Assembly (NCBI RefSeq): GCF_963924675.1 | Contig: NC_089224.1 | Span: forward strand, 68,185,464-68,249,463 | Length of the DNA: 64,000 nucleotides | Direction of reading: 5' to 3' | From: Phocoena phocoena | Taxonomy: Eukaryota; Chordata; Mammalia; Artiodactyla; Phocoenidae | In this document: piece after piece, positions 1 through 13,073 of the stretch | Numbering within the stretch: the stretch's first letter is position 1 | How the letters are laid out: every line of letters begins with the position of its first letter | Position numbers and translations under genes: made by a program | Notes under the pieces: model-generated | What the model was told of the DNA's origin: nothing | Database searches by the model: none | The model's input: the letters and a program-made list of their open reading frames with translations, nothing else

Positions 1-199
1 CCATGAGGTTAGCTAAAAGCTGGGGTTCTATTACTAAGGAATAACTGGAGAATAGATAGTGGGGGACAAATCAGTGATTTGATCCCATCTCTTTATAGGC
101 AACCTTTGTTATCAATTTTTTGTGTAGCCTCAAAAGATAGTCTATATAAATAGTTAAGCATACATGTGTACATATCCACACCCCTGCTTCCTTTCTTAA

Positions 200-545
200 A
201 ACAACTAGAAGCCTACAAATTACACTTTACTGTTTCTTGTTTGTTTGTTTTCTGTGTAAAGTATATTCAGGAGGTCAATTCCTATCTGTCAATATATAGA
301 TCTATCCTTTTTAAATGGGTGTGGAATTCCCCATTAAGGTGATACACCATAACTAAAATACCACTAATGACATTTAACTGTGTTTTGGTCTTTTTCTACT
401 AGTATAAATATTCAACAATGGCTATAGTTCTAAGTTTGCTCACATGTGTAAACAAATCTATAGGATATATATATAGGAAAGGAAACACTGGGTCTAAATT
501 TTGATAGCCGTTATCAAATTGCCTCCAAATAGTTTGCTCCAGTAG
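200..545 (-). mobile_element. Possible very old L1 C-terminal fragment
   Basis: Phrases such as aaacactgggtctaaatttt and caaattgcctccaaatagtt resemble the reverse of an L1M ORF2 end. Divergence is high and the edges are unclear. Bases 1-200 show nothing I recognise. Confidence 0.4.
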
Positions 546-614
546 TTTTTTGGGAAAGCGTTCCTAAGAGAGAAAATATTCTGAGATCTCACAATATTCT
601 ACCCGTACACTTGA

Positions 615-1080
615 TGTACATTTATATTTTGCCTGGATATGGATTTCTAGGTGGAAAATAATTTTCTTTCAGAACTTTGAATGCTTCGTTCCATTGCCCT
701 ACTTCCGTGTCATTCTGATTCCTAGACCGTTTTATTTGATACATAATATGTTTCTTTCTGAAAGTGTCAAAGACATGTTCATTCCTGGCATTGTGAAATT
801 TCACAATGATGTGCTGTAGTTCTCATTTTCACTATGGGACCACCCACTTGCTGGGTCTTCCAACCTGGATACATAAGACTTTTAGTTGCAGGAAATGTTC
901 TAGTACCCCTTCTTTTACACTTTGCTCTATTTTCTCTGTTCTCTCTTTATGAAACTCCTATTAATCAGATGTTGAAGCTCCTAAAATGATCATCTAATTT
1001 TCATATACTTCATATCCTATTGTCACCTCTCTGACTTTTTAAATTCTACATTTTGGTGTGATTCAATAGCTTTGTCTTCC
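615..1080 (-). mobile_element. Ancient L1M fragment
   Basis: The text ggtggaaaataattttctttcagaactttg and cattgccctacttccgtgtc is a degenerate reverse copy of L1 coding sequence around the ORF1/ORF2 boundary; the young L1 has the corresponding region near 23250-23620. The open frame at 622-804 is not a host gene. Confidence 0.6.
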
Positions 1081-1564
1081 AAAGGGAGACTTATTGAAGT
1101 CTGAAAGACTTGAGTATATGCAGGAAATAAGTCAACAAAAGAGGAGAGATTGAAGATACGGGAAAGACAGAAGGAAACTGATAGAATAGATTCCTGAAGG
1201 AGTTAAGAAGGAATGGGATCCTCAAATGGGTTCACTAGTTTTGCTTAAGATGAGGCGAAAAACCTCATTGTCAGATATGCTAAGATTCTGCACCCAAGTT
1301 TCAACATGTGGTTTCTTTCTTTCCCCCAACAACACCAAGCAATTCTTGGACATGAGCTGGGTGTCTTACAGTTCAACTCAATTCTGACACTATATCCAAG
1401 AGATAGTGTCAGATCCCACAGCTTAAGGGCTCAGCCCTACAAGACTACCAACTCCCAATCACACTTCAAATGCCAGTCGCAAGTCCAGGTTATCACCTGT
1501 GCCTCTGACCAACTGACTATAAACGAGAGGTTCCAAAGATTCCCTCCCTGGGTTCAGTTGATTT

Positions 1565-2460
1565 GTTAGAGTGCCTCACAGAACTCAGAGAAACATTTTA
1601 CTTACTAGATTACTGGTTCATTATAAAAGGATGTAACTCAGGAACAGTCAGATGGAAGAGATGCATAGGGCAGAGTATGGGGAAAGGATGAGGAGCTTCC
1701 ATGCCATCTCAGAGAATATTACTCTCCCCAAATCCCCATATGTTCACCAACCCAGAAGGTCTCCGAACCCTGTCCTTTTGGGTTTGTATGGAGGTGTTGA
1801 CCTAAAACAAATAGACTGCCAGCTATTTCTCCAGCAAAAATGGGTTTATTCAGAATCAGCAGAGAATTGCAGTTTGGGGTCTGCAACCATGGTGAGCCAT
1901 GTGCAAGTCCCCCACAGCAAGGGAAGGAGAACTCTTTTTTAGAGGGGAAAAGGAAGTTGGGAGGGCCTTAGTAAACAGAGTCCGTGGTTATTTATTAGTT
2001 AAGTCCTTGCCAGGAAAGGAGAGGAGTCTTTCTTCTTCCTGTTGGGCTCTGCTATCATCACAGGGAGAGAGCACTCCCCTTTCTGGTCTCCTGATTCTAT
2101 TTAGTTGAGGTTTCTGTTTATTAATTTTTTGCAGAGGCATGAATGATTCATCATATAAGTATGATTAAAATTATTGGCTGTCGCTGTTTGATTCAACCTC
2201 CAGCCCTTCTCTCCTCCCCAAAGGTCGGGGGTAGGACTAAAAATTCCAACCCTTTAATCACATGGTTGGTTCTCCTGGCAACCAGCCTTCATCCTTAGGC
2301 GAATCCAAAAGTCATCCATCAACATGACAAAAGGCATCTTTATTGCTCTCATCACTTAGGAAATTCCAAGAGCTTTAGGAGCTCTATGCTAGGAAAAATG
2401 GAGGAAGACCAAATACATATTTCTTATTATAAATCCCAATATCATAGATGCAGTAAGCAA
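1565..2460 (+). mobile_element. Unassigned LTR-like ancient repeat, probably split by another insertion
   Basis: Two parts, about 1565-1800 and 2110-2460, read like one known mammalian interspersed repeat (ccccatatgttcaccaaccc; cctccagcccttctctcctc; aatcacatggttggttctcc). The piece between, about 1800-2110, is unrelated and may be a second insertion. I cannot name the family; the frames at 1652-1942 and 1899-2108 lie inside it and look like chance frames. Confidence 0.5.
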
Positions 2461-2504
2461 AGCTATGCATAAGCACTAAAAATGGCATTGTGTAGTTTTA
2501 AATT

Positions 2505-2595
2505 TGGGCTCAGAGTCTGAGATCTGTGTTTAAGTTCTGCCTCTCCTAGTTACTAGCTCTGTAACCATGGCCTTGATGGTGGATCTCTCTAAGGT
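2505..2595 (+). mobile_element. MIR fragment
   Basis: Forward MIR core: gtttaagttctgcctctcc, tagttactagctctgtaacc. Truncated by the adjacent TATAGA/TATG-type simple repeat. Confidence 0.65.
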
Positions 2596-2662
2596 ATGTG
2601 TGTATAGATGTAGATATAGATATAGATATGTATGTGTATGTGTATATATATATATATCCATA
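2592..2662. repeat. Simple repeat, TATAGA/TATG and (TA)n
   Basis: A run of tgtagatatagatatagata-type units passes into tatatatatata before unique sequence resumes. Confidence 0.85.
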
Positions 2663-4097
2663 AAGAGAAAGCAATAATAATATAATACTAGTTCATAGGG
2701 TTGTTGATATTATAAGGATTATAGGACAAAAACGTATATAGAAAGGATTTAAGGGAGGAAGTAGAGATTGAGTGTATGGGCTCTTATACTTGGACTAATC
2801 CCTTTACTTTCTGTCACCATAACTACAAACATCTGTACTTGGGTTCATCATTCTATAGCCAACATTTATTGAGTGCTTAGTAGATTAGAGTTACTATGAT
2901 ACATAATCGTAATAAATGCTCATATGTTAGCAATCATATTATGTAGCACAGTACCTGGCATCTAGTAAGCATGTTGTGAATTTTAGCTCTCCAAAGATAT
3001 GGTCAGATATGGATTATTTTAAATAAGGAAAAAGAAAATGATTTAACACCTAATAATCTCCACCTTCTTTGTGAAATGTAGATCAAAGAAATCTATAAAA
3101 GTGTGGGTGTGAGTGTTTGGGAGAGTGATTGGGAGTGAGAAATAAGCTTAGATAAAGGCAGTATAGCATTGTTAAATAGCGGTGAGGGTCTGTTGAGATT
3201 AGACCCCACAATTAGCTGCTGAGATTAGCAGTTCCATTGTCATATCATTAAGAAAACGAAGTCATTTTCTCCAGCAGTTCTCATCAGCATGGAGGCAAAT
3301 ATTTGGACTAATCCAGGTTAGAAATTAGAGGATGACTGCCATCTTGAGATAAGGGGATAAAAAATGATGCCACAGTAATTGTTGAAGCAAAGTCCCAGGG
3401 AGTCTAGACTAAATGGGGAAAGAAGTGAAGCCAGGGGGCTTCTCGTATGTTTGGAGATAAAGTGGCGTCCAGATGGACAAGAGGAAAGAGTGTAGACTTG
3501 GTGGAAGTATGGAAGTGAGGACACGGATACCTCAGATTTAATGTGAGTTTGGGCAGAGTCCTCAGGGATCCAGTCTTGAGGACAAAGTCATCTCAGATCA
3601 AGATCTCAGATAAAGATTTAAGAAATTAATCTTTAAAACTCTACTACTTGCTGTAGAGGTACAAAGCTGTAAGAATGATCAATCTGTGGTTCATTTAGTT
3701 TTGGAGGAGTCATTTATATATGTTCCACAAGAATAGAATAATTCTGTGACTCTGTGACTTCTTATTTATAACCTTAAACACTCAAAAAGACAAAAGTGAT
3801 GCGGGCACAAAAGTTTAAAAGGTAAATCTTTCCCCTTCTCCAATCCAGTTTCCAGAGGTAATCGCCCTTAGAGATGAGTGTTGTCCTAGTTTGGGATCCT
3901 GCAGAAATAGAGCCTGAGACAAGGGCTTGCAGGACTATGGTGCAGGTACTCCATGTGGAAGGTCACGGGGAGCAGAAGAAAGAGGCAAGAAAGAAGGGGC
4001 GGCCAATATATGGCACATTATCAAGATCCTGAGTGTAAATTCCACCAGAATCTAGAAATATACAGTTTGACAGGTCCTCAAAGATTTAAACTTGTAG
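2663..4097. other. No gene seen
   Basis: Mostly unique AT-rich sequence with weak MIR/L2-like traces near 2860-2980 and 3155-3185. The frame at 3318-3524 shows no protein similarity I recognise. Confidence 0.6.
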
Positions 4098-4868
4098 TTA
4101 TCTTATGACTAGCATTTTCACTCATGGGTATTTATATCCAAAAGAATTGAAACAAGGACTCAGATACTTGTATACCCATGTTCATAGCAGCATTATTCAC
4201 AATAGCCAAAAGGTGGAAACAGCAGAAATGTCTCTCAACAGATGAATGGATACATGAAATGCAGTTTATACATGTAATAGAATATTATACTTCAAAGTGG
4301 TAAGAGACAAGATCTTAAATGTTCTCACTACAAAAAAGAAATGACAATTATGTGAAGCGATGGAGATGTTAGCTAACACTTTGGTGGTAATCATATTGCA
4401 ACATATAAATGTATGAAATCAACACACCATATGCCTTAAACTTACACAATGTTATATGTCAATTAATCTCAATTTTTTTAAAAATAAAAATTATTCAGAT
4501 TTAAATTTAAAAAAATGCAATTCTGTTAGATGCTACGATATGGATGAGCCTTGAAAACATTATGCTAAGTGAAATAAGCCAGACATAAAAGGATAAATAT
4601 TAAATGATTCTACTGATACAAGGTACCTACAATAGACCAATTCACAGACAGAAAAAATAGAGGTTCCCACGGTCTGTGAGGAGGGGAGAATGGGGAGTTA
4701 TTGGATTTTGAGTACAGAGTTTATGTTGGGGATGATGAAATGGAAATGAATAGTGGGGATGGTTGCACAACGATTTGAATGTACTTCATGCCACTGAATT
4801 GTGTACTTGAAAATTGTCAAAATGGCCAATTTATGTTATATATATTTTACCACAATAAAAAATTAGAA
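4098..4868 (+). mobile_element. Ancient L1M fragments (ORF2 end and 3'UTR)
   Basis: The text ttcatagcagcattattcac through acagatgaatggatac is the degenerate L1 ORF2 C-terminus. It is followed by two L1M-type 3'UTR blocks: ccttaaacttacacaatgtt with an A-rich stretch near 4480, and gctaagtgaaataagccaga to acaataaaaaatta at 4868. Confidence 0.8.
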
Positions 4869-5279
4869 GTATGACTCCCAGACCTGTCCATTCAAAGTTG
4901 CAGTTGATGGTCTGGAGAATTTATCCATTAGCTTTTATTCCCCATTAGTTGAGTGTTTCTCATGGAGGTGTTCACTCACTTGTCCTTCTGGGTGGCCCTT
5001 TTCGCAAGTCTCAGTGGGCTCCCTTGAGAATCCCCAAGGCAGAGTTTGGAAAGGCCACAGGCATTCTCTTTTGGTGGGACACCATCAGCTTGAGTCTGAG
5101 CTTGTGTGGAATCATCTGCCACAACTGTGGCTGATATCAGAGGTGGACAAAGGAAATGTGACACGGGGCCTCAAAAAGTCTCTGGCACAAGTATGTGTTC
5201 TTTCAGACAATTCTCTCATGCATTTAAAATATACAAATAAGGCTATCTATATCTATACCTACACACATTTCAACACACT

Positions 5280-5470
5280 GATTTTTTTTCCATTGCAAAT
5301 ATGAAATCATGCTATTCGTGTTATTTGCCGACTTGCTCTTCTTATGGACATAGAAACTTAGAGCTATAGATGCACCTCAGTCTTTTAAACCCCTGCAGAG
5401 CAGTCCATTGTACGGAGGTGCTATACTTTTTTAACCCACTGCATTTGTGCTCCTACATTTATCAATAACA
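5280..5470 (-). mobile_element. Possible old L1 fragment
   Basis: The string gagcagtccattgtacggag followed by gctatacttttttaaccc resembles reverse L1M ORF2-end text. It is short and diverged. Confidence 0.4.
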
Positions 5471-6200
5471 AAATGACTCTTGCCAAGGTCACTAATAACC
5501 TTCATATCTTTAAATCCAATGAGTCCATTTTTAGTTCTTCTCTAATGTGGCCCTCCCTTGCTGTCATCATCTTTGTTGTGTTTTTCTTTGAGGTGTGTAT
5601 TATGGCGGGTATATTCTTTGCTTCAAGTCACACCTATTTCAGACATGATTTTAAAAGAAGTAGCAAATGTGATGATACATTCAAAGTCAAATCGTGATAT
5701 AAGATAGAATAGGGTTTGTTTTTCTTGCCCTTTTTTTTTTAAAGAAAGTATGTTTTTCCAAGCTGTTTGCTCCTGAATTTTCTGTAAGCAAGAAAAAATT
5801 CTCAAAAATGTTTGACTTGATGTTTGAAGAAGATATCTGCTAATTATAGTTTTCGGGCATGTGCAACAAAATAACACATGTGGATTACAGCATTGCATAT
5901 TCTTTGCTGACACTGAGTGAAATAGGCTATTATTAGTTGAGAATTATGTGGGCAGAATACAGATGGGGGGGATTTTAACAATTGAGTGAAAAGACATTTT
6001 CTCCTTTCAGTGTCAGTACATTTTATTGTATTTCAAGAGCCAGTCTTATTTAATTGAAATTATTTCAGGAGACTTAGGAGTATTAATTTTGAGCTTCCAT
6101 TAACTTTCAGAATTTGGGTTTGGCGCTTGGGACTAAGAGTACAAAATATAACATTTATATTAGTTGGAATGCAAAGAGCATAGGGGTGAAAAGCACAGGC
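5471..6200. other. No gene seen
   Basis: Unique AT-rich sequence. Overlapping frames near 5473-5913 on both strands have no recognisable motifs. The preceding 4870-5279 is also unassigned. Confidence 0.6.
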
Positions 6201-6206
6201 TCAGCC

Positions 6207-6590
6207 ATCCTGGGTGTTTTAATCAGCTTGGGCTGCTATAACAAAATACCATAGACTGTGTGGCTTACACAACAGACTTTTATTTCTCACAGTTCTGGAG
6301 GCTGGAAAGTCTGAGATCAGCATGTTCTGGGTTTGGTACAGGCCATCTTCCTGGCTTGCAGTCATCAACCTTCTTGTTGTATTCTCACACAGCAGAGAGA
6401 GGAAGCTCTGGTGTCTCTTCCCTTTCTTATAAGGGCACTAATCCCATCATGGGGGCTCTACCTTCATGACTTTATCTAAGCTTAACCACCTCTCACAGGT
6501 CCTATCTCCTAATACTAACACACTGGGAGTTAGAACTTCAATATATGAATTTGGGGCTGGGGGAACACAAACATTCAGTCCATAATACTG
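6207..6590 (-). mobile_element. MaLR-type solo LTR (MLT1/MST group)
   Basis: Read on the - strand it begins near tattatggactgaatgtttg and ends near gcagcccaagctgattaaaac. Internal landmarks are gggcactaatcccatcatgg and cacagttctggaggctgg on the + strand. This is the layout of the ancient ERVL-MaLR long terminal repeats. No internal viral genes are next to it. Confidence 0.82.
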
Positions 6591-6599
6591 GGATGTGTG

Positions 6600-6790
6600 T
6601 TTTGGCGCCTATTACCTGTATGACTTTGGTTATGTCACCTAACCTTAGTTTTCTCATCTGTGAAGTGATAGTCACATTTCATAATCTCATACAGCTCCTG
6701 TGAGGATGAAATGGGATGATGTTTCGGAAGTTCTTGATGAAGTACCTTTTGTTTATGTAGCTATTATTAGGACTCTTCTATGACTACAGA
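6600..6790 (+). mobile_element. MIR SINE
   Basis: Forward MIR: gtatgactttggttatgtca, ttagttttctcatctgtgaa, and gctcctgtgaggatgaaatg. Confidence 0.72.
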
Positions 6791-8036
6791 GTGTCAATTA
6801 CTCTTCAGAACCATTCAGTATGGTGGTGATCAGTTGTGTTGAAAGAGGAGACTCTCAGACACAATGGAACCTGAAACTATTAACTGTGCCAACAAGGACA
6901 CCTACTTGGAGAGGTGACCATCTACACTTGCTGCATTCTGACAAGGTTTTAGGATGCACTGAGGATTCACAGAATGCTAACTGACAGGCAGGTAGGCCAA
7001 ATTCATCACGCTCTAACCCCCACAGGGAACTACAGAAGTGCAAGAAGCCAGAGACCTGATGCAAGTGCTTTTAACTTAGGATCCCACCAGGATTGGAGGG
7101 AATGGACAAGCTTCAGATGTACCCATGCAAATGGATTTTATCTGCAGAGAAGCCCAGAGTGTCCTCAGATTCTCAAACGGGTCTCCAGTTCAACAAACTT
7201 TAAGAGTCTCTGACCATAAAGAAACTTACAGTGTTTTCCAGAGCATCCCCCTTAACTAAATTTCCTACACCCCATACTTCTGAATGAAAAACTCGTGTTT
7301 TTCTTCCTTAGGAAAAGATTAAATTCTATTTTGATTCTCAAGATCTAAAATTTGATAATACATTTTTTGGAGGGAGTTTTTAATTAAGTAACAGAAAAGA
7401 ACTATCTGTAAATTAGAAAATAATGAAGGAAAAAGAAGCTGCAGTCATTTTCTTTAATTTTAATATTGCAATGTAAACGGAATGTCCCCAGCTCACCAAC
7501 CAGTGGGTATAAATGAGATCACTGGAACATTAATAAGGCCTGCATTTAGCTTCCTCACAGACCATATGTCAGGACCTCTGTTCATCTCCAATTTTTTGGC
7601 AATTTCATGGGTATCTCACTTGAGCTCAGGAATAAGTCTGCACATGTTCTAATTTTGTGTCACTACTGACGTCCATTGCTATTAGCCATTGTATTGTAGT
7701 TCTGTGGCTAGAATCCTCAGTGGGAATGCTGCTTCCTGGCATTCCTGCTCCACAGCTGCCTTGAGATTCCTGCCAAATGTCACCCTGTGCTGTGCAGAGA
7801 TTGCAGACATGCTCTTCTCTCTGAGTAGCAGTTTGGCACATAGTGCTATTGTGTATGCAGTATGTCTTATGGGTTTCTCATCAAAATGCTTTAACTTTCA
7901 GTTACAACTTCTCCATTCTTGCCTACAGGGAGTCCCTGACAGATGGGGTGGATAACAGACACTTTTTAATCTTTCTTTTCCACATCACTCTTTTCTCTGT
8001 CCCAGATGACCATGAAAAAGGTCCCTGCATTCTTTT
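6791..8036. other. No gene seen
   Basis: Unique sequence without recognisable repeats. Short frames at 6974-7213 and 7689-7955 have no known motifs and no clear splice context. Confidence 0.6.
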
Positions 8037-8056
8037 GTGTGTGTGTGTGTGTGTTT
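8037..8056. repeat. (GT)n microsatellite
   Basis: About nine GT units followed by a G-rich stretch to about 8072. Confidence 0.9.
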
Positions 8057-9009
8057 GGGGGTGGGGGAGGGGACAAGTCTTACATACTGAGTGACACAGG
8101 CAAATAAATCTCTGGAGTTAAGGATTTGAGGATGTTACCAACATCTGCTTATGCTCAGCTTAGATACCTATTTAACTTTTTAATAAAAGTAATAATAAAC
8201 CTTTTATATCAATTAGAATGCTTTGGGCTGCAAGTAACAAAATATTAAATTTACAGTGTCTTAAACAATAATGACACTAATATCTTCTACAGTGTGCTCT
8301 GGATAAATGTCTAATGTAAGATTGTCTATTTTATTTACCAGTGTATCCCTAAAGCCTAGGACACCTGGCAAGAGTAAGTCCCCAATAAATATTTTTTGAA
8401 TGAACAAATGAATGTCCACACAGTTCTTCTGGCTTTCTTTCACAAGCACAGGAGAGTAGCAGCTGCTCTAAATATCATGTTGTAACCAAAGCAAGAATAA
8501 AACATGCTGGAGGATAAAAGACTCTATCCATATGTACCTATTCTAGCAGGTCTTTCCAAGAAGACCTCAGCTGATTCCCTATTCTTCAATGTCTAGAAAT
8601 AGATTACACCCCACTGCAGACCAATCACAGTAAGAGCAATATGGGATTGTCATAATTGACTTAAGTCAGTCTTGATTCATCTGATGAAGCTGAGCACTTT
8701 GTAACCTAAACAAAATTGGTAGCTTGAACGGAGAGAATGTCTGTTGGGTTGCTAATCAACAGTGTCTGCCATACCCTTTCCAGTATTTCTAAACCCAGTT
8801 TTTGTATTTGTTCCATTTCCTCACTTGCAAACATATGTTGGTGATTGGAATAAAATAATCGACCATGTCCTCATTTTTAAAAGTCTTCCATTGGATAGAA
8901 ATGGGCAGAGTATCTGGTCTGTGTATTTTCTAAATGAAGAAAAAAAGCCCAGCAGTCCAGATCTTCATTATCCTTGGAAACTAGACTATAGCAAGGGCCT
9001 CCAAGTTGG

Positions 9010-9360
9010 CCTACCTGCCTCCAGCCTCTTTCTGCTCTAATCCATCTGCCTCACAGCCAACAGAGTAATTTTTCAAATTCCAGACATGATAGGTTAATTT
9101 TTCTGCTTAAAAATTTCTGATAGCTCTCATCACCTCTCATTCATTAGTATCACAAACAATGCCCTTCACAATCTTGACTCATTCTCTCTCTTGTGTCATC
9201 TTCAACTCCCTTTCTTACCCTCTTCAGATTCATTTTGCCAGGAAAGGCATTCTCACGTATCTGTGCCTACTACAGTGGCATTCCCTCTTTCTGGAACGTC
9301 TTTCTCATTTTGTCTGCCTGGTCATCTTTATTTTATGAGCTTTCCTTGATAGCTCTGAGA
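9010..9360 (+). mobile_element. L2 fragment
   Basis: Forward L2-type text: cctgcctccagcctctttct, ctcacagccaacagagtaat, and ggcattccctctttctggaa. Frames at 9193-9402 are chance. Confidence 0.6.
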
Positions 9361-10459
9361 GTCACAGATGCAAATATCTGTAGTTATCAGGTGGATGAGT
9401 GAGGTGAGGTAGGTATAAGGAAAAAACATGCTTCTGATCATTGAACTTAATGTCTTAGAGACAATAGGGAGTTGTGGAGACTGTGGCCAACTGGAGAACA
9501 TATGCTAAAGGGGGCGTTCATTACTCAGCTTCAGCAGGTTGTTGCCATGATGGAATGTGGGCCTTCACTTCCAAATATTCTGACTACTCCAGAGAAGCCA
9601 GAAATGAATATTTTATGTGAAATCTCCTAATTTTATACACGTAGAATTTTAATTTTTCAAAATATTGTAGACCAAAACCAAGCCAGATAGAGTGGACCAT
9701 CTGTTTTTCATCACAGCCTTGGTTACACCCTCCTCTGAGCACCCATAGTATAGGAAATTGCTGAGTGGCAGTTATGTAAGTTTCAATTTGATACTTTGAT
9801 CCTGCTATCAGTGTAGCATATAATACAGTGGAGAATGGTTATTTGAGAATGGCTTGAGTTGTTCCATAAACCTTGGGTACAGGATGTCAGACTTCTTAAT
9901 TCCTTTCCAGAGTCTGCCCCAACTGGCATTGGTATGACATGCAATTATTTATTGTTTAGGGCCTTCATCCCCATCTCTTCCCTGTGGAGAACACCCCTAA
10001 CTTGAACAAACTACAGTGTGAGACAAGGCCATGGTGGGGTTTCCTGTCATGCTTCTAGTTCCATTCAGAGGCAGGCAGTTCCTTTGCTCTAGGTGCATAC
10101 TCTCTCTGTCCCACTCAGCCCTTGGGACTCGGCTGTGGCTTCCAAGGACACAGTACTCAGTAAGGAGGCATCCATCTTTGGGGTGCTGTGTGAGAGCAGA
10201 AAGCAGGTCCTCACCACTGGTGGAACCACACCCCTCTCCTTATAGTCTGGGGGAATCCAGTTCTTCCCAGAGTTGGGCTGTTCCTCTCCGTCAAACTTCG
10301 AGCATTTTCCTTTTCAGACAATCTAGATTTTCGCATCCCTGGGCTTGGATTTTGAAAAGCAGAGACCTCTTAAGAAGGAAGAGAAGGCTTAGCCCTTAAA
10401 ATTAGAAACTCGGGTCCAACTTTTGAGCCTTTAAAGAAAACATTGCACAGATTAAATGT
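9361..10459. other. No gene seen
   Basis: Unique sequence. The 122-codon frame at 10031-10399 is the longest here, but its composition (Ser, Arg, Pro, Leu rich) fits a chance frame and I recognise no domain. Confidence 0.6.
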
Positions 10460-10460
10460 G

Positions 10461-11486
10461 CCTATTAACTTTTTTTTTTTCCTTTTTTTAAAATATCTTT
10501 ATTGGAGTATAATTGCTTTACAATGTTGTGTTAGTTACTGCTATACAACAAAGTGAATTATCTGTATGTATACATATATCCCCATATCCCTTCCTCCGTG
10601 AACCTCCTTCCCACCCTCCCTATCCCACGCCTCTAGGTGGTCACAAAGCATCGAGCTGATCTCCTGTACTATGCAGCAGCTTCCCACTAGCTACTCATTT
10701 TACATTTGGTAGTGTATATATGTCAGTGTTACTTTCTCACGTCGGCCTAGCTTCCCCTTCCTTCTCTGTGTCCTCAAGTCCATTCTCTACATCTGCGTCT
10801 TTATTCCTGCCCTGCCACTAGGTTCATGAGTACCATTTTTTTGATTCCATATACGTATATTAGCATACGGTATTTGTTTTTCTCTTTCTGACTTACTTCA
10901 CTCTGTATGACAGACTCTAGGTCCATCCATCTCATTACCAATAACTCAATTTCGTTCATTTTTTTTTTCTAACATCTCTACTGGAGTATAATTGCTTTAC
11001 AGTGGTGTGCTAGCTTCTGCTTTATAACAAAGTGAATCAATTATACATATACATATATCCCCATATCTCCTCCCTCTTTTTTTTTTTTTTTTTTTTAACA
11101 TCTTTATTGGGGTATAATTGCTTTACAATGGTGTGTTAGTTTCTGCTTTATAACAAAGTGAATCAGCTATACATATACATATGCTCCCATGTGTCTTCCC
11201 TCTTGCGTCTCCCTCCCTCCCCTCCCACCCCTCCAGGCTGTCCCAAAGCCCCGAGCTAATATCCCTGTGCCCTGCGGCTGCTTCCCCCTAGCTATCTACC
11301 TTACTATGTTTGTTAGTGTGTACATGTCCACGACTCTCCCTCGCCCTGTCAAAACTCACCCTTCCCCCTTCCCATATCCTCAAGTCCGTTCTCCAGTAGG
11401 TCTGCGCCTCTATTCCTGTCTTATCCCTAGGTTCTTCATGACATTTTTTTCCTTTAAATTCCATATATATGTGTTAGCATACGGTA
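10461..11486 (-). mobile_element. Three head-to-tail L1 3' ends in one target site
   Basis: The outer TSD is gcctattaactt at 10460-10471 and 11487-11498. Inside are three same-orientation L1 3'-end copies, each preceded by a T-run. Copy A (about 10483-10960) runs from the 3'UTR (ctttattggagtataattgc) into the ORF2 end. Copy B (about 10974-11075) is 3'UTR only. Copy C (about 11098-11486) is 3'UTR up to ORF2-end text (gtgttagcatacggta). The copies differ at many positions, so they are not a recent tandem duplication. Confidence 0.88.
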
Positions 11487-11744
11487 GCCTATTAACTTAT
11501 AACACTAGAATATCAATAAATCATGATGCTACATTTGTTCACATAAAAACCTCCCTTACATTGTGTAGCTCACACACTTAGCAAGGCACCTGGTACTTAG
11601 TAGGTTCCCAACAATTGATCAATGAATTGACCTCAGTATACCAGGTTTATACTGAGAAAGAAAGGGTTGGAAAATGAGAGGGAAAGAGAAAGATAGTGAA
11701 GAGGGGGCTGGAGGAAGAGGACGGGCAGGAGGGAGAGGAATGAA

Positions 11745-11960
11745 CAATTATTGAGTACTGATCATATTTTGGTTCTTTATAGTTATTGCATTTAATCCCA
11801 AGAGAAATAATCATATAGGCATTTTCATTCATATTTTACGGGAGAGGATACGAAGGCTGAGTGAAAGGTTAAGTAATGTACCAAGATCACTGAGCTTCTT
11901 AGCTGAGCTGGGATTTAGACTGATATGCCTTTCACTCCAAAGTCCTGCTAATTATTACAC
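11745..11960 (-). mobile_element. MIR SINE
   Basis: Reverse MIR with ttattgagtactgatcat, ggttaagtaatgtaccaaga and gctgggatttagactgat. The GA-rich stretch at 11645-11740 sits directly left of it. Confidence 0.7.
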
Positions 11961-12104
11961 CTGCCTGTCCAAATAATTCCAACTAATCTGGAGATACTTG
12001 AGAATCTGGTGGAAGCGGCCTGCATTTGTTGAATTGAAGATAATAGAAAACTTGCCTATTATTTGGCCTGGGGTCACCATGGAGTGAAATGCAAGAAGCT
12101 GAAT

Positions 12105-12212
12105 GGATGAATTGGGATATTGGGATTGACATGTATACACTAATATGTATAAAATAGATAACTAATAAGCACCTGCTGTATAAAAAAACTAATTTAATTA
12201 AAAAAAAAAAAG
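12105..12212 (+). mobile_element. L1 3' end fragment, + orientation
   Basis: The sequence attgggattgacatgtatac through taataagcacctgctgtat ends in an A-rich tail. It is the same 3'UTR type, inverted, as the end of the full-length L1 at 18844-18940. No open frame. Confidence 0.8.
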
Positions 12213-13073
12213 AAAAAGCTGGAACCTGAGAGATGGTTTCCGTAGAGGCCAAATGTGACTGTAGCATAGCATGGCTTCTACCATGCCTCTACAAGAAGTC
12301 CAAATGCCCTCAGTTAACCAGTTCTGTGCATTCTAATGGCTCTGAACTCAGTTTTTCTTTTTTTTTGACTTTATTTTTATACTTTTTTAACATCTTTATT
12401 GGAGTATAATTGCTTTACAATGGTGTGTTCTGCTTTACAACAAAATGAATCAGTTATACATATGTTCCCATATGTCTTCCCTCTTGCATTTCCCTCCCTC
12501 CCACCCTCCCTATCCCACCCCTCAAGGTGGTCACAAAGCACCGAGCTGATCTCCCTGTGCTATGCGGCTGCTTCCCACTAGCTATCTATTTTACGTTTGG
12601 TAGTGTATATATGTCCATGCCACTCTCTCACTTTGTCCCAGCTTACCCTTCCCCCTCCCCATATTCTCAAGTCCATTCTCTAGTAGGTCTGTGTCTTTAT
12701 TCCTGTCTTACCCCTGTGTTCTTCATGACATTTTTTTTCTTAGATTCCATATATATGTGTTATCATAACGGCATTTGTCTTTCTCTTTCTGACTTACTTC
12801 AGTCTGTATGACAGACTCTAGGTCCATCCACCTCACTACAAATACCTCAGTTTCGTTTCTTTTTATGGCTGAGTAATATTCCATTGTATATATGTGCCAC
12901 ATCTTCTTTATCCATTCATCTGTTGATGGACACTTAGGTTGCTTCCATCTCCTGGATATTGTAAATAGAGCTGTAATGAACATTTTGTTACATGACTCTT
13001 TTTGAATTATGGTTTTCTCAGGGTATATGCCCGGTAGTGGGATTGCTGGGTCATATGGTAGTTCTATTTGTAG

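Noticed and set aside
5473..5913. Overlapping frames on both strands, one with a hydrophobic stretch
   Set aside because: A single hydrophobic segment in AT-rich DNA is common by chance; there is no supporting gene structure.
10031..10399. 122-codon + strand frame
   Set aside because: No recognisable motif, no splice or promoter context; within the range expected by chance in 64 kb.
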